A DNA stretch of 64,000 nt from Mucilaginibacter sp. Bleaf8 (GCF_018390515.1 NZ_JAHBBK010000001.1:434001-498000), one strand, 5' to 3'; shown: positions 40,636 to 48,713, counted from the stretch's first letter. A program made the numbers and translations. Notes: a model not told the origin generated them from the letters alone.

Positions 40636-42081
40636 ATGACATTACAGAATGCTAAGCTGAAATTAGATGTCACATCAGAAATTGGTACGTTACGTGCGCT
40701 GCTCATACATAGCCCTGATAGCGGATTGGGAAAGGTAGTCCCTTCAAAAGCACAGGATTGGCTTTTTGAAGATTTAGTGCATCTGGATACCATGCGAAAA
40801 AACGAATACGACTACTACATAAAGCTGCTTTTATATTTTTTAGATCCTGACAAGATAAAAGGTAAGCTGGTTTTGGTTGACGCACCTGCCGCCGACCGCA
40901 ACTTCTATAAGCCCGATAGTGCCGACTTTTATGCGTCTGATAAAGTAATTGAACTGCAAACCCTGCTGGCCGATATTTTAGAGGACGATGCCATCCGTAA
41001 AAAATTAACCGCCTCAGTATGTGCTATTGAAGGCTGTAGTTACCGACTGCAACAACAGCTGATTGATATGGCTCCTGTTGAACTGGCCAAAGTGTTTATT
41101 TCAGGCGCTTTGCATAAGGATGAGATGATATTCGCTCCCATACCTAACCTCATTTTTTCGAGGGATATAGGTATTACCATCAACAAACACATTCTGTTGA
41201 ACAAACCCGCTAAAAAAGCCCGCTCACGCGAAACCTTACTCGCACGATATATATTATTTAACCACCCATTGTTTGCTGCCTATCGCGATAATATTTTGGA
41301 GCTTTCGGAGACTGTACAACACTTTTTACGCCCCGGGGAAAACCACGACGAAAAAACTACCCTGGAAGGTGGCGATGTAATGGTGGTAAGTGCCGATCAT
41401 GTGATTATAGGTTGTAGTGAACGCACTTCTATCAGCGGCGCCAATGAGGCCATTAAGCTGTTGTTTCAGAATAATGTGGTTAATAAGGTAACTGTGCTTA
41501 AAATTCCCCACAAGCGCGATTACATGCATATTGATACCGTATTTACCCAGGTGAAGCGCAATATGTGGGTGTTGCTGGGATCGCTGGCCATTGCCGAGGC
41601 ACCCACGCCTGAACCAGAACCGATCAGTTGGTTTGCAGATAAAAAACTGAAAGACAAGCCAGAGATTGTTCAGTTTATCAAAGGGCAGACAAAACCCAAT
41701 ACTTTCGATTGCATAGAAGATTTACTGACCGACATCAGTACGAACGATCTAAATTCGACCGAGAAAGTTGAGTTTGTGTACTCGGGCAACAATCAGTTTC
41801 CGTTTGACGCACGCGAGCAGTGGACCGACTCATGTAATTTATTGGCCTTGAAAGAAGGTGTTGTTTTAGGATATGACCGTAACGACCACACGGTTGATGC
41901 TTTTAAAGCAAAAGGCTTTAGTGTGATACATGTAACTGAGTTGCTGCTGAAATTCGAGAACGATGAAATTAATCCGCAGCAAATGGAAAACACACTAATC
42001 CTGATGCCATCGTCTGAATTGTCAAGAGCCCGAGGTGGTTTCCATTGTATGAGCCTGCCACTATTGCGCGATAGGATATAA
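40636..42081 (+). CDS. arcA: Arginine deiminase, enlarged form
   Basis: Guanidino-group hydrolase of the arginine deiminase family, converting arginine to citrulline and ammonia. All catalytic residues of known ADIs are present: Asp177 (FSRDIG), Glu244 (LEGGD), His298 and Asp300 (MHIDTVFT), and the nucleophile Cys471 in SRARGGFHCMSLP. The protein has 481 residues, about 70 more than classical ArcA; extra sequence lies in the N-terminal half (about 70-155) and around 320-400. It is not next to arcB or arcC, so it is not a standard ADI energy pathway; the downstream gene encodes a citrulline hydrolase-type protein. Confidence 0.88.
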   Translation: MTLQNAKLKLDVTSEIGTLRALLIHSPDSGLGKVVPSKAQDWLFEDLVHLDTMRKNEYDYYIKLLLYFLDPDKIKGKLVLVDAPAADRNFYKPDSADFYASDKVIELQTLLADILEDDAIRKKLTASVCAIEGCSYRLQQQLIDMAPVELAKVFISGALHKDEMIFAPIPNLIFSRDIGITINKHILLNKPAKKARSRETLLARYILFNHPLFAAYRDNILELSETVQHFLRPGENHDEKTTLEGGDVMVVSADHVIIGCSERTSISGANEAIKLLFQNNVVNKVTVLKIPHKRDYMHIDTVFTQVKRNMWVLLGSLAIAEAPTPEPEPISWFADKKLKDKPEIVQFIKGQTKPNTFDCIEDLLTDISTNDLNSTEKVEFVYSGNNQFPFDAREQWTDSCNLLALKEGVVLGYDRNDHTVDAFKAKGFSVIHVTELLLKFENDEINPQQMENTLILMPSSELSRARGGFHCMSLPLLRDRI

Positions 42082-42142
42082 TACGGTTAACAGTCAAACA
42101 ATATCTTCCATTTCCGGATTTTATAGCAATAGAAATAAAATT

Positions 42143-43057
42143 ATGAGTCAGTCTACCTCAAACATATTAATGGTCCGTCCGGCTGCGTTTGGTTATAATG
42201 AGCAAACGGCTGAAAGCAATACATTTCAAAATAATACCTCGCTGGAGCAGGCGCATACCAAAGCTTTAGAAGAGTTTGATGCTTTTGTGCAATTGCTGGA
42301 AGCGCACGGCATCAACGTAACGGTAATGAAAGATACTGAACAGCCAGTTAAACCTGATGCCGTATTTCCGAATAACTGGGTAACTTTTCATGAAACGGGC
42401 GATGTGATACTTTACCCCATGCAAGCCGAAAACCGTCGGTTTGAACGCCGCGAGGATATTGTACGCAAGCTGGAAGACCGTTTTAAGGTGAATCACATCA
42501 TTGACCTGAGCCGGTTTGAACTGCAAAACAAGTTTTTAGAAGGTACCGGCAGCATGGTGCTCGACAGGGAAAACAAACTTGCTTATGCCTGCCTATCACC
42601 CCGCACAGATGTCGAGGTTTTGCAAAGCTTTTGTGAATACGCAGGCTACACACCTGTAACCTTTACAGCGGTAGATGCTCAGCAGCAAGCTATTTATCAC
42701 ACCAATGTGATGATGTGCATAGGCACCGGGTATGCTATAATAGGTTTAGATAGCATAGCGAATAAAGCTGAAAAAGAACAGGTTGAGCAGTCATTGAAAA
42801 ATACAAATAAGGAAATCATCGCTTTAGGCAATGAGCAGTTGAAACACTTTGCCGGTAACATGCTGGAGGTACAAAATGACCAGGGCAATAAATATCTTGT
42901 GATGTCAAAAAGCGCCTATGATAGTTTACAACCCGGGCAGGTTGCTACAATAGAAAAATATGCAAAGCCGCTATTTGCCGACATAGCAACCATTGAAACG
43001 ATTGGCGGCGGCAGTGCACGCTGCATGTTGGCCGAAGTGCACCTACCTGCTTTGTAG
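42143..43057 (+). CDS. ctlX: Citrulline utilization hydrolase CtlX-like amidinotransferase
   Basis: A 304-residue protein of the guanidino-modifying (amidinotransferase) fold, matching the CtlX group. Motifs: VRPAAFGYN at the N-terminus, PDAVFPNNWVTFH with the substrate Asp, FLEGTGSMVLDR, the His of IYHTNVMMCIG and the nucleophile Cys near 293 in GGGSARCMLAEVHLP. CtlX was described in Francisella as needed for citrulline use; the chemical step is not fully settled. It follows arginine deiminase by 61 nt on the same strand, so its substrate may be the deiminase product. Confidence 0.88.
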   Translation: MSQSTSNILMVRPAAFGYNEQTAESNTFQNNTSLEQAHTKALEEFDAFVQLLEAHGINVTVMKDTEQPVKPDAVFPNNWVTFHETGDVILYPMQAENRRFERREDIVRKLEDRFKVNHIIDLSRFELQNKFLEGTGSMVLDRENKLAYACLSPRTDVEVLQSFCEYAGYTPVTFTAVDAQQQAIYHTNVMMCIGTGYAIIGLDSIANKAEKEQVEQSLKNTNKEIIALGNEQLKHFAGNMLEVQNDQGNKYLVMSKSAYDSLQPGQVATIEKYAKPLFADIATIETIGGGSARCMLAEVHLPAL

Positions 43058-43073
43058 TTGATTAAACTTGAGT

Positions 43074-43134
43074 ATGGTTGATCACTGGTTTTATGTTATG
43101 AACAATCTAATACAATCCATCAATGATCAACCAT
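43074..43134. repeat. Inverted repeat between ctlX and speA
   Basis: Perfect 11-bp arms ATGGTTGATCA (43074-43084) and TGATCAACCAT (43124-43134) around a 39-nt spacer, 17 nt after the ctlX stop. Each arm contains a TTGATCA or TGATCAA core, so each could also be a single regulator site. There is no T-run after the right arm. Confidence 0.55.
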
Positions 43135-43212
43135 CAGCCAGGAACTTTAGCCACCTTTAACCGTTTGAAAATAAATTACATTACAGCGATAAAATTGTGG
43201 GAAACTTTAGGC

Positions 43213-43241
43213 TTGTTTTAATCAAAAAAATTACATTTTTG
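43213..43241 (+). promoter_or_regulatory. Candidate promoter of speA
   Basis: TTG at 43213-43215 and a TACATTTTTG block at 43232-43241, a slightly extended version of the -7 consensus. It lies 26 nt before the ATG at 43267, suggesting that speA has its own promoter despite following ctlX. Confidence 0.4.
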
Positions 43242-43266
43242 CGGAAAATCTGAGGACAAAAAAAGA

Positions 43267-44661
43267 ATGCAAAGCTACCAGGAATTTCTGGACCTGAGTG
43301 TGGGTTTTCCGCAGGAGGGCTTCGAAATCATAGACGATGAATTATACTTTCACGATCTGAACTTAATGGAGATGATTGAAACGTATGGTACCCCCCTGCG
43401 TTTTACTTATGTACCCATTATATCTAAAAAAATACAGCAGGCTAAGCTGATGTTTCAGCAGGCGATAGTTAAGAACAACTATCGCGGCAGCTACAAATAT
43501 TGCTATTGCACCAAAAGCTCGCACTTTAAGCACGTAGTTGAAGAAGCGCTGAAAAATGATATCCACCTGGAAACATCATCAGCCTTTGATATGCCCATGC
43601 TTGATGCGCTGGAGAAGAAAGGCGTAGTAAGCAAAGAAATTACGGTAATATGTAATGGCTTTAAAACTTACCAGTACAAGCAATACATTATTGATATGCT
43701 GCACGATGGTTTTAAAAACATCATTCCGGTACTGGATAACAAAGAAGAGTTCAACATCTATGATGATGAGATTGAGCTTGACACGCCTTGTAACTTAGGT
43801 ATCCGTATTGCATCGGAAGAACAGCCCGACTCGCAATTTTATACCTCACGTTTGGGTATCCGTATGGAAGACGTGATCGACTTTTATAACAGCAAAATCG
43901 AAAAGAACCCCTACTTTAAAGTAAAACTGTTACACTTCTTCATCAACTCTGGTATTTCGGATACACCGTATTACTGGAACGAACTGGAGAAATACGTGAC
44001 TTTATACTGTAAGTTCAAGAAAGTAAACCCGGATCTGGATACGTTGGATATTGGTGGCGGTATGCCATTTAAAGATTCACTGGTATTTGATTTTGATTAC
44101 GAATACATGGTTAACGAGATCGTTAAGCGTATCAAAGAAATTTGTGCTGAAAACGATGTTGAAGAACCAGATATTATTACCGAGTTTGGTAAATACACCT
44201 GTGCAGAAGCATCCGGCATATTGTACAAAGTATTAGGTCGTAAACAGCAGAATGACCGTGAAAAATGGTTGATGCTGGACGGATCGTTTATCACCAACCT
44301 GCCTGATGTTTGGGCGTTGAACCAAAAATACATCTTGTTACCGGTTAACAACTGGGACTCCGAATATGAGCGTGTAAACTTAGGTGGTATTACCTGCGAC
44401 GGACAAGATTATTACAACCAAGAAGCGCACATGAACAGTGTGTACATGCCTAAAACTCGTAAGGTGCAGTACCTGGGCTTTTTCCATACCGGTGCCTACC
44501 AGGAAGTATTGAGCGGCTATGGTGGTATACACCACTGCCTGCTGCCGTCACCTAAACACGTACTGGTACGCCGTAACCGCGATGAAACCTTTAATTACGA
44601 AGTTTTTGGCGAAGAGCAAAATAGTAAACAGGTGTTAAAAATATTAGGTTACACCGCATAA
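43267..44661 (+). CDS. speA: Arginine decarboxylase (fold III PLP)
   Basis: Alanine-racemase-fold (type III) PLP decarboxylase, 464 residues, of the form annotated as biosynthetic arginine decarboxylase in Bacteroidota; shorter than E. coli SpeA (about 650). The Schiff-base lysine is Lys83 (YCYCTKSSHF), followed by HLETSSAFDMPML, LGIRIASEEQPDSQFYTSR, the glycine-rich phosphate site LDIGGGMPF and the ITCDGQDYY motif near the C-terminus carrying the catalytic cysteine. The product agmatine feeds polyamine synthesis. A terminator follows. It completes a run of arginine-using genes started by argS. Confidence 0.9.
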   Translation: MQSYQEFLDLSVGFPQEGFEIIDDELYFHDLNLMEMIETYGTPLRFTYVPIISKKIQQAKLMFQQAIVKNNYRGSYKYCYCTKSSHFKHVVEEALKNDIHLETSSAFDMPMLDALEKKGVVSKEITVICNGFKTYQYKQYIIDMLHDGFKNIIPVLDNKEEFNIYDDEIELDTPCNLGIRIASEEQPDSQFYTSRLGIRMEDVIDFYNSKIEKNPYFKVKLLHFFINSGISDTPYYWNELEKYVTLYCKFKKVNPDLDTLDIGGGMPFKDSLVFDFDYEYMVNEIVKRIKEICAENDVEEPDIITEFGKYTCAEASGILYKVLGRKQQNDREKWLMLDGSFITNLPDVWALNQKYILLPVNNWDSEYERVNLGGITCDGQDYYNQEAHMNSVYMPKTRKVQYLGFFHTGAYQEVLSGYGGIHHCLLPSPKHVLVRRNRDETFNYEVFGEEQNSKQVLKILGYTA

Positions 44662-44667
44662 AACACA

Positions 44668-44693
44668 AAGCCCTCAAAAAGAGGGCTTTTTTG
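44668..44693 (+). terminator. Intrinsic terminator after speA
   Basis: Stem AAGCCCTC (44668-44675) with GAGGGCTT (44681-44688), A5 loop, followed by a T-run. Confidence 0.9.
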
Positions 44694-44726
44694 TTTGCTG
44701 TCAATTTTCAACCTTTGTAACCACCA

Positions 44727-45578
44727 ATGAACCACATTCCTGTACATAAGCTAAACAGCAGTGCCGATATCGGTTTAGAAATTCACCGTACAAACGATGC
44801 CAGACTAAAAAAGCAAGGTGGTATTTTGGGCGCTCATCGCGACGATCATTATATTTTCTTCCTTATAGAGTCCGGCGAAGTAGCTTTCATGGTAGATTTT
44901 AGCGAAGTAACAATAACCGGACAATCAATTTACTATGTTTTGCCAGGCCAGGTGCATCATGGTACCTGGAGCGAAAACACACGCGGTTGGTTTATAGCGG
45001 TTGATACAGCGCTAATTCCAAAGGAGCTGCGCCCGGCATTTGAAAATCGCTTGTTATTGCAACAGCCTTATCAACTGGATGATGCCTTATTAGGCAAATT
45101 TCAAAGCCTGCTTCAACTTACGTACGAACACTATCAATCAGATAATAACGGAGCGTTTTACGTGAGCATACTGCATTCTTTATTGAATTCTTTTCTGGCA
45201 ATGGTTGCCTGTGGTTATTGTAATGAAAAAACGGTTGTAAAAAACCACTCTCGCCCCGTAGAAATTGCCTATGAGTTCAAGCGGCTACTGAGCCAAAATG
45301 TACAACAGGTAAAAAGCCCATCAGCTTATGCAGAACTGCTCAATATATCAGAGTCCTACTTAAATGAGGCTCTCAAAAAAGTAACAGGTTTTTCGGTTAC
45401 CTACTGGATATTGCAGGAAGTAATGCTGGAAGCCAAGCGGTTATTGTATTATAGCCAACTTAATGTAAAAGAGATTGCCCACCATTTAGGTTATGATGAT
45501 CATACGTACTTTTCCCGGCTATTTAAAAAAGCAAATCAGGTAACGCCGCTTGCTTTCAAAGAGCTTTACCGTAAATAG
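44727..45578 (+). CDS. AraC-family transcriptional regulator
   Basis: A 283-residue regulator: an N-terminal cupin-like sensing domain (about 20-170, with HRDDHYIFFLIESGEVAFMV and LPGQVHHGTW) and a C-terminal double helix-turn-helix (about 180-283) with LNISESYLNEALKKVTGFSV and the family-diagnostic VKEIAHHLGYDDHTYFSRLF. The next two genes on the same strand encode a siderophore-interacting flavoprotein and a DUF3861 protein, which are its probable targets. The inducer is unknown. Confidence 0.92.
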   Translation: MNHIPVHKLNSSADIGLEIHRTNDARLKKQGGILGAHRDDHYIFFLIESGEVAFMVDFSEVTITGQSIYYVLPGQVHHGTWSENTRGWFIAVDTALIPKELRPAFENRLLLQQPYQLDDALLGKFQSLLQLTYEHYQSDNNGAFYVSILHSLLNSFLAMVACGYCNEKTVVKNHSRPVEIAYEFKRLLSQNVQQVKSPSAYAELLNISESYLNEALKKVTGFSVTYWILQEVMLEAKRLLYYSQLNVKEIAHHLGYDDHTYFSRLFKKANQVTPLAFKELYRK

Positions 45579-45657
45579 TCCAACCTATACCCCAATTAAT
45601 CTATTTTAACCAGCGGTAATTACCGGTTTCTTTGCAGTATCAAATAATCTTACTGCA

Positions 45658-46371
45658 ATGAGCACAAACTTATTTCATCAATTAAAGAAAAAAGCGTCGG
45701 GCCTTATTGATAATAAACTCTCTAAAACGGGTACCGTTTTAGATGTGAGAAAATGGGGACCGTCTGCCATCATAGAAATAGACCTGCACTTACCCGCCAC
45801 CACGATGGACGATTGGCATGAGGTACCTTACATGAAATGCAAGGTTGCCGATTTGACTTACCGCGATTATACCCCATCGGGCTGGGATGTGGATACCCAA
45901 ACCTGCACTATCATTGTAGATGCAGGCCACAACGGGCCCGGAAGCCGCTGGGCACAACAATTGAAAAAAGGCGATACCATCTCTTACCTGGGCACTAACA
46001 GCACCCGTCAAACACCGGTCAATACATCATCTGTAATATGCCTGGGCGATGAGAGCAGTATTGGCCACATGCTGGCCATGCAACAGTTGTCAAAACCTGT
46101 GAGCCGTTTTTCGGGCGCGGTAGTGATAAATGACGAAGAGGGACGTAAACTATTTAAGGAGTATTTCAACTCCCCTTTACAACCTATTGCCCGTAATGAT
46201 GTACATGGCCATCACTCACTGATGGAGTGGTTGCTGCAACAGTCATATAACCTCGAAAATACGATATTTTACCTGGTAGGTAACAGTACGATGGTTAGTG
46301 GCTTGCGTAAGGTATTGAAACAGCAAGGCTTCAATTCAAACCAGATTAAAGCACAGGGCTTTTGGTCTTAA
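45658..46371 (+). CDS. Siderophore-interacting protein (FAD-binding, ViuB-like)
   Basis: A 237-residue ferredoxin-reductase-like protein of the SIP/ViuB family. The N-terminal beta-barrel FAD domain carries YRDYTPSG (67-74), matching the R-x-Y-T flavin signature; the C-terminal half is a nucleotide-binding Rossmann-like domain with VICLGDESSIGHMLAM and a late LVGNSTMVSGLRKVL. Classical members reduce ferric siderophores in the cytoplasm, but in Bacteroidota this form is found with AraC regulators outside iron clusters, so the true substrate is open. The DUF3861 gene starts 16 nt later. Confidence 0.85.
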   Translation: MSTNLFHQLKKKASGLIDNKLSKTGTVLDVRKWGPSAIIEIDLHLPATTMDDWHEVPYMKCKVADLTYRDYTPSGWDVDTQTCTIIVDAGHNGPGSRWAQQLKKGDTISYLGTNSTRQTPVNTSSVICLGDESSIGHMLAMQQLSKPVSRFSGAVVINDEEGRKLFKEYFNSPLQPIARNDVHGHHSLMEWLLQQSYNLENTIFYLVGNSTMVSGLRKVLKQQGFNSNQIKAQGFWS

Positions 46372-46387
46372 CACAGGGCGATAGCAC

Positions 46388-46681
46388 ATGAATAAAAAAG
46401 CAAATAGATATAAAATAACACTTGAACAGTTAGCGCTTGCTAATGGCGACCCGGGCACCGCAGCTCCCATACAGTTCGAATTCGATAATCATGACGAAAT
46501 ATTTAGCATTATTGAAAAGATCAATGCCAAGAACTTATTTGAGCAACAGGGCCAAGCAACAGAGTTTGCTGTAGGATTAAAACTGTTTAGTGAAGTAATG
46601 ATCAAAAACAGAACGAACCCTTTGTTTGAAGAATTGCAACCGGCATTTAAAGCTTTTATGCAAAAATTAAAAGCGAGCTAA
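46388..46681 (+). CDS. DUF3861 family protein
   Basis: A 97-residue soluble protein with the DUF3861 pattern: YKITLEQLALANGDPG at the N-terminus, FEFDNHDEIFSIIEKI, and AVGLKLFSEVMIKNRTNPLF. The family has no known function. It follows the flavoprotein gene by 16 nt and ends within a 21-bp hairpin, so it is the last gene of the AraC-linked unit. Confidence 0.85.
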   Translation: MNKKANRYKITLEQLALANGDPGTAAPIQFEFDNHDEIFSIIEKINAKNLFEQQGQATEFAVGLKLFSEVMIKNRTNPLFEELQPAFKAFMQKLKAS

Positions 46682-46726
46682 TAAAAGCAAAAGCCACTTC
46701 TATTGGAAGTGGCTTTTGCTTTTATT
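46680..46726. terminator. Long bidirectional hairpin joining two stop codons
   Basis: Perfect 21-bp arms (46680-46700 and 46706-46726) with a TATTG loop; GC-rich core GCCACTTC. The left arm includes the stop of the DUF3861 gene and the right arm reaches into the stop of the converging pseudouridine synthase gene (46725-46727). It serves both transcripts. Confidence 0.88.
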
Positions 46727-47447
46727 AACTATCAAATTTATCTAACAGCTTCACCAGCGTCTCAAAATCCTTGGGATAAGGCGCATGGATAGTTACCTCC
46801 TTCTCTTCACTCACTTTAAAAGTAACTTCATAAGCATGTAGTGCAAAACGTTTCATAATCGGCAACTCTTCCTGGTCTTTCCCTAAATGATACTTTCGCT
46901 TCAATTGAGACAGGAAAACAGGTTTGCCCTTATACATCTCATCACCGGCAATTGATGCCCGTTGCGTAGCTAAGTGGATACGGATCTGGTGCATGCGACC
47001 AGTTACCGGGCGGCACTCAACCAGTGTATAATGTTTAAAGTATTTTAGCGATTGAAACCATGTTTCGGCACGTTTACCCTCCTGCCGGCTAATGGAAACC
47101 GTACCCTTACCAGTATTTAAGATAGGTAAATCAACCAGCAGATCTTCAAACACATGTGTACCTTCAATTACCGCGTGGTACACTTTCTTTACCTGCCGGC
47201 GTTCAAACTGCATGGATACCAGGCGATACGCCTCGGGGTTCTTAGCAATAATTAATGCGCCGGATGTTTCTTTATCCAAACGATGGCATATCTGAGCATC
47301 ATCCGAATATGCCTTTGCCAAGCGCAACATATTTATTTCACTGCCTTCTCCCCGTTCGTCCAAAGTGCTGATGAAAGCCGGTTTGTTAACCACAAACAGG
47401 TTCTCGTCTTCATACAAAATCAGGTCGGCAATTTTTGGAATCTTCAT
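46725..47447 (-). CDS. RluA-family pseudouridine synthase
   Basis: RNA pseudouridine synthase of the RluA family, 240 residues, without an S4 domain. Motif I NLFVVNKPAFISTL, motif II HRLDKETSGALIIAK with catalytic Asp58, and motif III TGRMHQIRIHLA are complete. The target uridine in rRNA or tRNA is not predictable. It is a single gene between two terminator-like hairpins. Confidence 0.92.
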   Translation of the reverse strand: MKIPKIADLILYEDENLFVVNKPAFISTLDERGEGSEINMLRLAKAYSDDAQICHRLDKETSGALIIAKNPEAYRLVSMQFERRQVKKVYHAVIEGTHVFEDLLVDLPILNTGKGTVSISRQEGKRAETWFQSLKYFKHYTLVECRPVTGRMHQIRIHLATQRASIAGDEMYKGKPVFLSQLKRKYHLGKDQEELPIMKRFALHAYEVTFKVSEEKEVTIHAPYPKDFETLVKLLDKFDS

Positions 47448-47525
47448 ATTTACTTAATAGCCTGCAAAAATACGGTAATTCTGTTAAAACAGTGTATCGC
47501 TTATGTCAGTCGTTTACCCATTAGC

Positions 47526-47563
47526 TTAACATTATGAAACATATCGGTAGAGAGTAATGTTAA
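47526..47563 (+). promoter_or_regulatory. Inverted repeat upstream of the Lys-rich gene
   Basis: TTAACATT (47526-47533) and AATGTTAA (47556-47563) are perfectly complementary, extendable by one base pair inward, with the second arm 16 nt before the start at 47580. It may be an operator or leader hairpin. Confidence 0.35.
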
Positions 47564-47579
47564 AATAAAAACAAACTTG

Positions 47580-47951
47580 ATGGATATGAGCGGTAAATCA
47601 GCCAGGCCCGTAAGAACGAAGGAGGAAGCTTTGTTTGAAAAGGTTAAAAATGCGATCAGCGATATATGGGAAAATACCACCGATAAGGTGGAAGAACTAA
47701 AAGATAAAGCAGAAGAGAAAATTGATGATCTGAAAAGTAGCATCACCGAAAAAAAGAGCTCTGTAACTGATGCTACAGGCAATACTAAAGCAACCAAGGT
47801 AAAGTCGCCAAGCTCGGCCAAGCCAAAAGCGAAGGTTGCCAATGAAGCATCAAGTATGTTAAAGCATCCTAAAACAGAAGGCGCTGCATTGAAAAAGGCC
47901 GCAAAAAAAAAAGCCGGCTGTTACATCAGCCACTACCAAAAAGAAAGCTAA
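47580..47951 (+). CDS. Lys/Ala-rich charged protein, apparently frameshifted in an A10 tract
   Basis: A 123-residue charged protein without signal peptide. The N-terminal half is helical and coiled-coil-like (EEALFEKVKNAISDIW, then VEELKDKAEEKIDDLKSS); the C-terminal half is Lys/Ala/Ser/Pro-rich, resembling histone H1-like tails. In the A10 run at 47903-47912 the reading frame passes into GCYISHYQKES. With one A fewer it would continue as KKKPAVTSATTKKKANSSR and stop at 47962-47964, a far better fit to the preceding composition. So the gene is either frameshifted, mis-sequenced, or decoded by slippage. Function unknown; a nucleoid-associated or stress-type role is only a guess. Confidence 0.65.
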   Translation: MDMSGKSARPVRTKEEALFEKVKNAISDIWENTTDKVEELKDKAEEKIDDLKSSITEKKSSVTDATGNTKATKVKSPSSAKPKAKVANEASSMLKHPKTEGAALKKAAKKKAGCYISHYQKES

Positions 47952-47984
47952 CTCCAGCAGGTAAACGCTGGTTATTGATAAAAG

Positions 47985-48015
47985 AAAAGGCGCTGTTTGT
48001 ATCAGCGCCTTTTTT
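47985..48015. terminator. Bidirectional terminator
   Basis: AAAAGGCGCTG (47985-47995) pairs with CAGCGCCTTTT (48003-48013) around TTTGTAT, followed by T residues; it lies between the Lys-rich gene and the converging response regulator gene. Confidence 0.88.
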
Positions 48016-48023
48016 ATGTGTTA

Positions 48024-48713
48024 TTAAGCTTCAAATTTATAACCTACACCTTTAACCGTAGTTACATATTTTTCGCCAAGCTTTTCACGCAGCTTGCGTA
48101 TGTGTACGTCAATAGTACGGTTGGTTACCACTACAGAGTCTTCCCAAATGTTTTTCAGGATCACCTCACGGGTATAAACCTTGCCTGGTTTTGATGCCAG
48201 AAGATATAATAGCTCAAACTCTTTTTTGGCTAATACAACCTTGCCACCGTTCTGGTAAACCAGATAAGTCTCGCGGTCAATCACCAAATCGTCAACCTCC
48301 AATTTGTTGTCTGATACTTCATCAGGCGTATTATTACGGCGAAGGATAGCGTTGATACGGCTTACCAAAGCACGTGGTTTAATTGGTTTGGCAATGTAAT
48401 CATCGGCGCCAACATTAAAGCCGGCAATTTCAGAGTACTCTTCGCTTCGTGCAGTTAAAAATACCATAAAGGTATTTTTGAATTCAGGCATGGTGCGCAT
48501 AATACGGCAGGCTTCAATACCATCCATTTTAGGCATCATAATATCCAGCACAATCAATTCCGGCGACACTTTCTTGGCCTCGGCAACAGCTTCCTGTCCG
48601 TTATTAGCAGTATATACCTGATAACCTTCTTTTTTTAAGTTATACTCGATGAGCTCTAAAATATCGGGCTCATCATCTACGATCAAAATTTTTTGTTTAG
48701 CAGTAGTGCTCAT
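48024..48713 (-). CDS. OmpR/PhoB-family response regulator
   Basis: Two-component response regulator, 229 residues: receiver domain (about 8-125) with the acidic pair in LIVDDEPD, phosphoacceptor Asp57 (VLDIMMPKMDG), Thr87 (FLTARS) and Lys109 (DYIAKPIKP), and a C-terminal winged-helix DNA-binding domain (about 135-229, TREVILKNIWEDSVVVTNRT then VDVHIRKLREKLG). No histidine kinase gene lies beside it, so its partner is encoded elsewhere. The close match to PhoB-type regulators does not prove a phosphate role. Confidence 0.93.
   Translation of the reverse strand: MSTTAKQKILIVDDEPDILELIEYNLKKEGYQVYTANNGQEAVAEAKKVSPELIVLDIMMPKMDGIEACRIMRTMPEFKNTFMVFLTARSEEYSEIAGFNVGADDYIAKPIKPRALVSRINAILRRNNTPDEVSDNKLEVDDLVIDRETYLVYQNGGKVVLAKKEFELLYLLASKPGKVYTREVILKNIWEDSVVVTNRTIDVHIRKLREKLGEKYVTTVKGVGYKFEA

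Noticed and set aside
40636..43057. Classical arginine deiminase (arcABC) operon
   Set aside because: There is no ornithine carbamoyltransferase or carbamate kinase gene; the second gene is a CtlX-type hydrolase.
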